Below are positions 5,476 to 5,676 of a stretch of 5,676 nucleotides of DNA, piece by piece. The position numbers and the translations under genes were made by a program. Position 1 is the first letter of the stretch. The number at the start of each line of letters is the position of its first letter. The stretch covers positions 1-5,676 of the forward strand of contig CAIVOR010000227.1 of assembly GCA_903907615.1 (NCBI GenBank), read 5' to 3'. Source of the DNA: an uncultured Microbacteriaceae bacterium. Lineage in GTDB: Bacteria; Actinomycetota; Actinomycetes; Actinomycetales; Microbacteriaceae. The notes beneath the pieces are model-generated. The model saw only the letters and a program-made list of their open reading frames with translations, was not told the origin of the DNA and did no database searches.

Positions 5476-5676
5476 GGGTATCGACCTGCGCCTGGCCCTC
5501 GTGGCGGCCTTAGTGTGGGCACTTCAGGCCGTCATCACGGTGTCGACGCGCAACGACAACACCTACGAACGTGCCGAATCGATGGCCCCGCCCGAGTGGC
5601 AACAGGCATTCGCCGAGGTGTTGCGGGGACTCCCCGGCGACGGCGCTGCCCTCTTGCCTGGTTTGACGCTGGGGGA
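5453..5676 (+). CDS. comEC: ComEC/Rec2 competence DNA channel, N-terminal fragment (runs off window)
   Basis: The frame is open from 5414 to the window end. Translation gives DLRLALVAALVWALQAVI, one hydrophobic segment (about residues 11-31), a polar stretch, and then LRGLPGDGAALLPGLTLG, the motif before the ComEC transmembrane channel domain. ComEC forms the inner-membrane pore for single-stranded DNA uptake. Position directly after comEA supports the call. The best start is TTG 5453, which gives MLRSLRRRGIDLRL, overlaps comEA by 23 nt and has AAAGG 12 nt upstream; GTG 5501 or 5513 would cut into the hydrophobic segment. The overlap suggests translational coupling. The region before LPGLTLG is only about 60 residues, much shorter than I remember for actinobacterial homologues, so an N-terminal domain may be missing. 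The family call is strong and the start is moderate. Confidence 0.8.
   Translation, partial: MLRSLRRRGIDLRLALVAALVWALQAVITVSTRNDNTYERAESMAPPEWQQAFAEVLRGLPGDGAALLPGLTLG

Noticed and set aside
1..5676. New multi-gene system, mobile element or defence island
   Set aside because: All five genes belong to well-known families in a common actinobacterial order, and there are no transposase, integrase, tRNA-end or composition breaks.

Overview
The window is high-GC DNA coding almost end to end, with GTG starts, little Shine-Dalgarno signal and several TANNNT hexamers placed exactly 6 nt before start codons. Together with the protein sequences this points to an actinobacterium, most likely a member of the Microbacteriaceae; the family assignment is inference from the style of LeuRS, ComEA and ComEC. 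It is mainly a conserved housekeeping neighbourhood. I see no phage, insertion sequence, CRISPR array, RNA gene or defence module.

Layout. On the minus strand, 765 down to base 1 encodes a class IV PLP-dependent aminotransferase, probably aminodeoxychorismate lyase (PabC type); its C-terminus lies outside the window. Only 17 bp away, on the plus strand, 783-2159 encodes aminodeoxychorismate synthase component I (PabB). The two would perform the two chorismate-to-4-aminobenzoate steps for folate, with a PabA-type glutaminase encoded elsewhere. The 17-bp gap seems to be a single, nearly palindromic bidirectional promoter with two overlapping -10 hexamers on opposite strands, each set for a leaderless GTG start.

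leuS (2166-4733) follows pabB after 6 nt and encodes a full-length leucyl-tRNA synthetase. It has a degenerate zinc knuckle and a short REP-like sequence read in frame in a variable linker. After a 103-bp gap carrying a 15-bp imperfect direct repeat comes comEA (4837-5475), a membrane-anchored DNA receptor with an SLBB domain and a helix-hairpin-helix domain. It also looks leaderless. comEC, the DNA-uptake channel, begins by overlapping the end of comEA and runs off the right edge. Its visible N-terminus reaches the motif before the channel region much sooner than in the homologues I remember.

The observations most worth checking are the symmetric divergent promoter at 759-789, the shortened ComEC N-terminus, the in-frame REP-like segment in leuS, and the duplicated promoter-like repeat before comEA. 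No new multi-gene system is evident.
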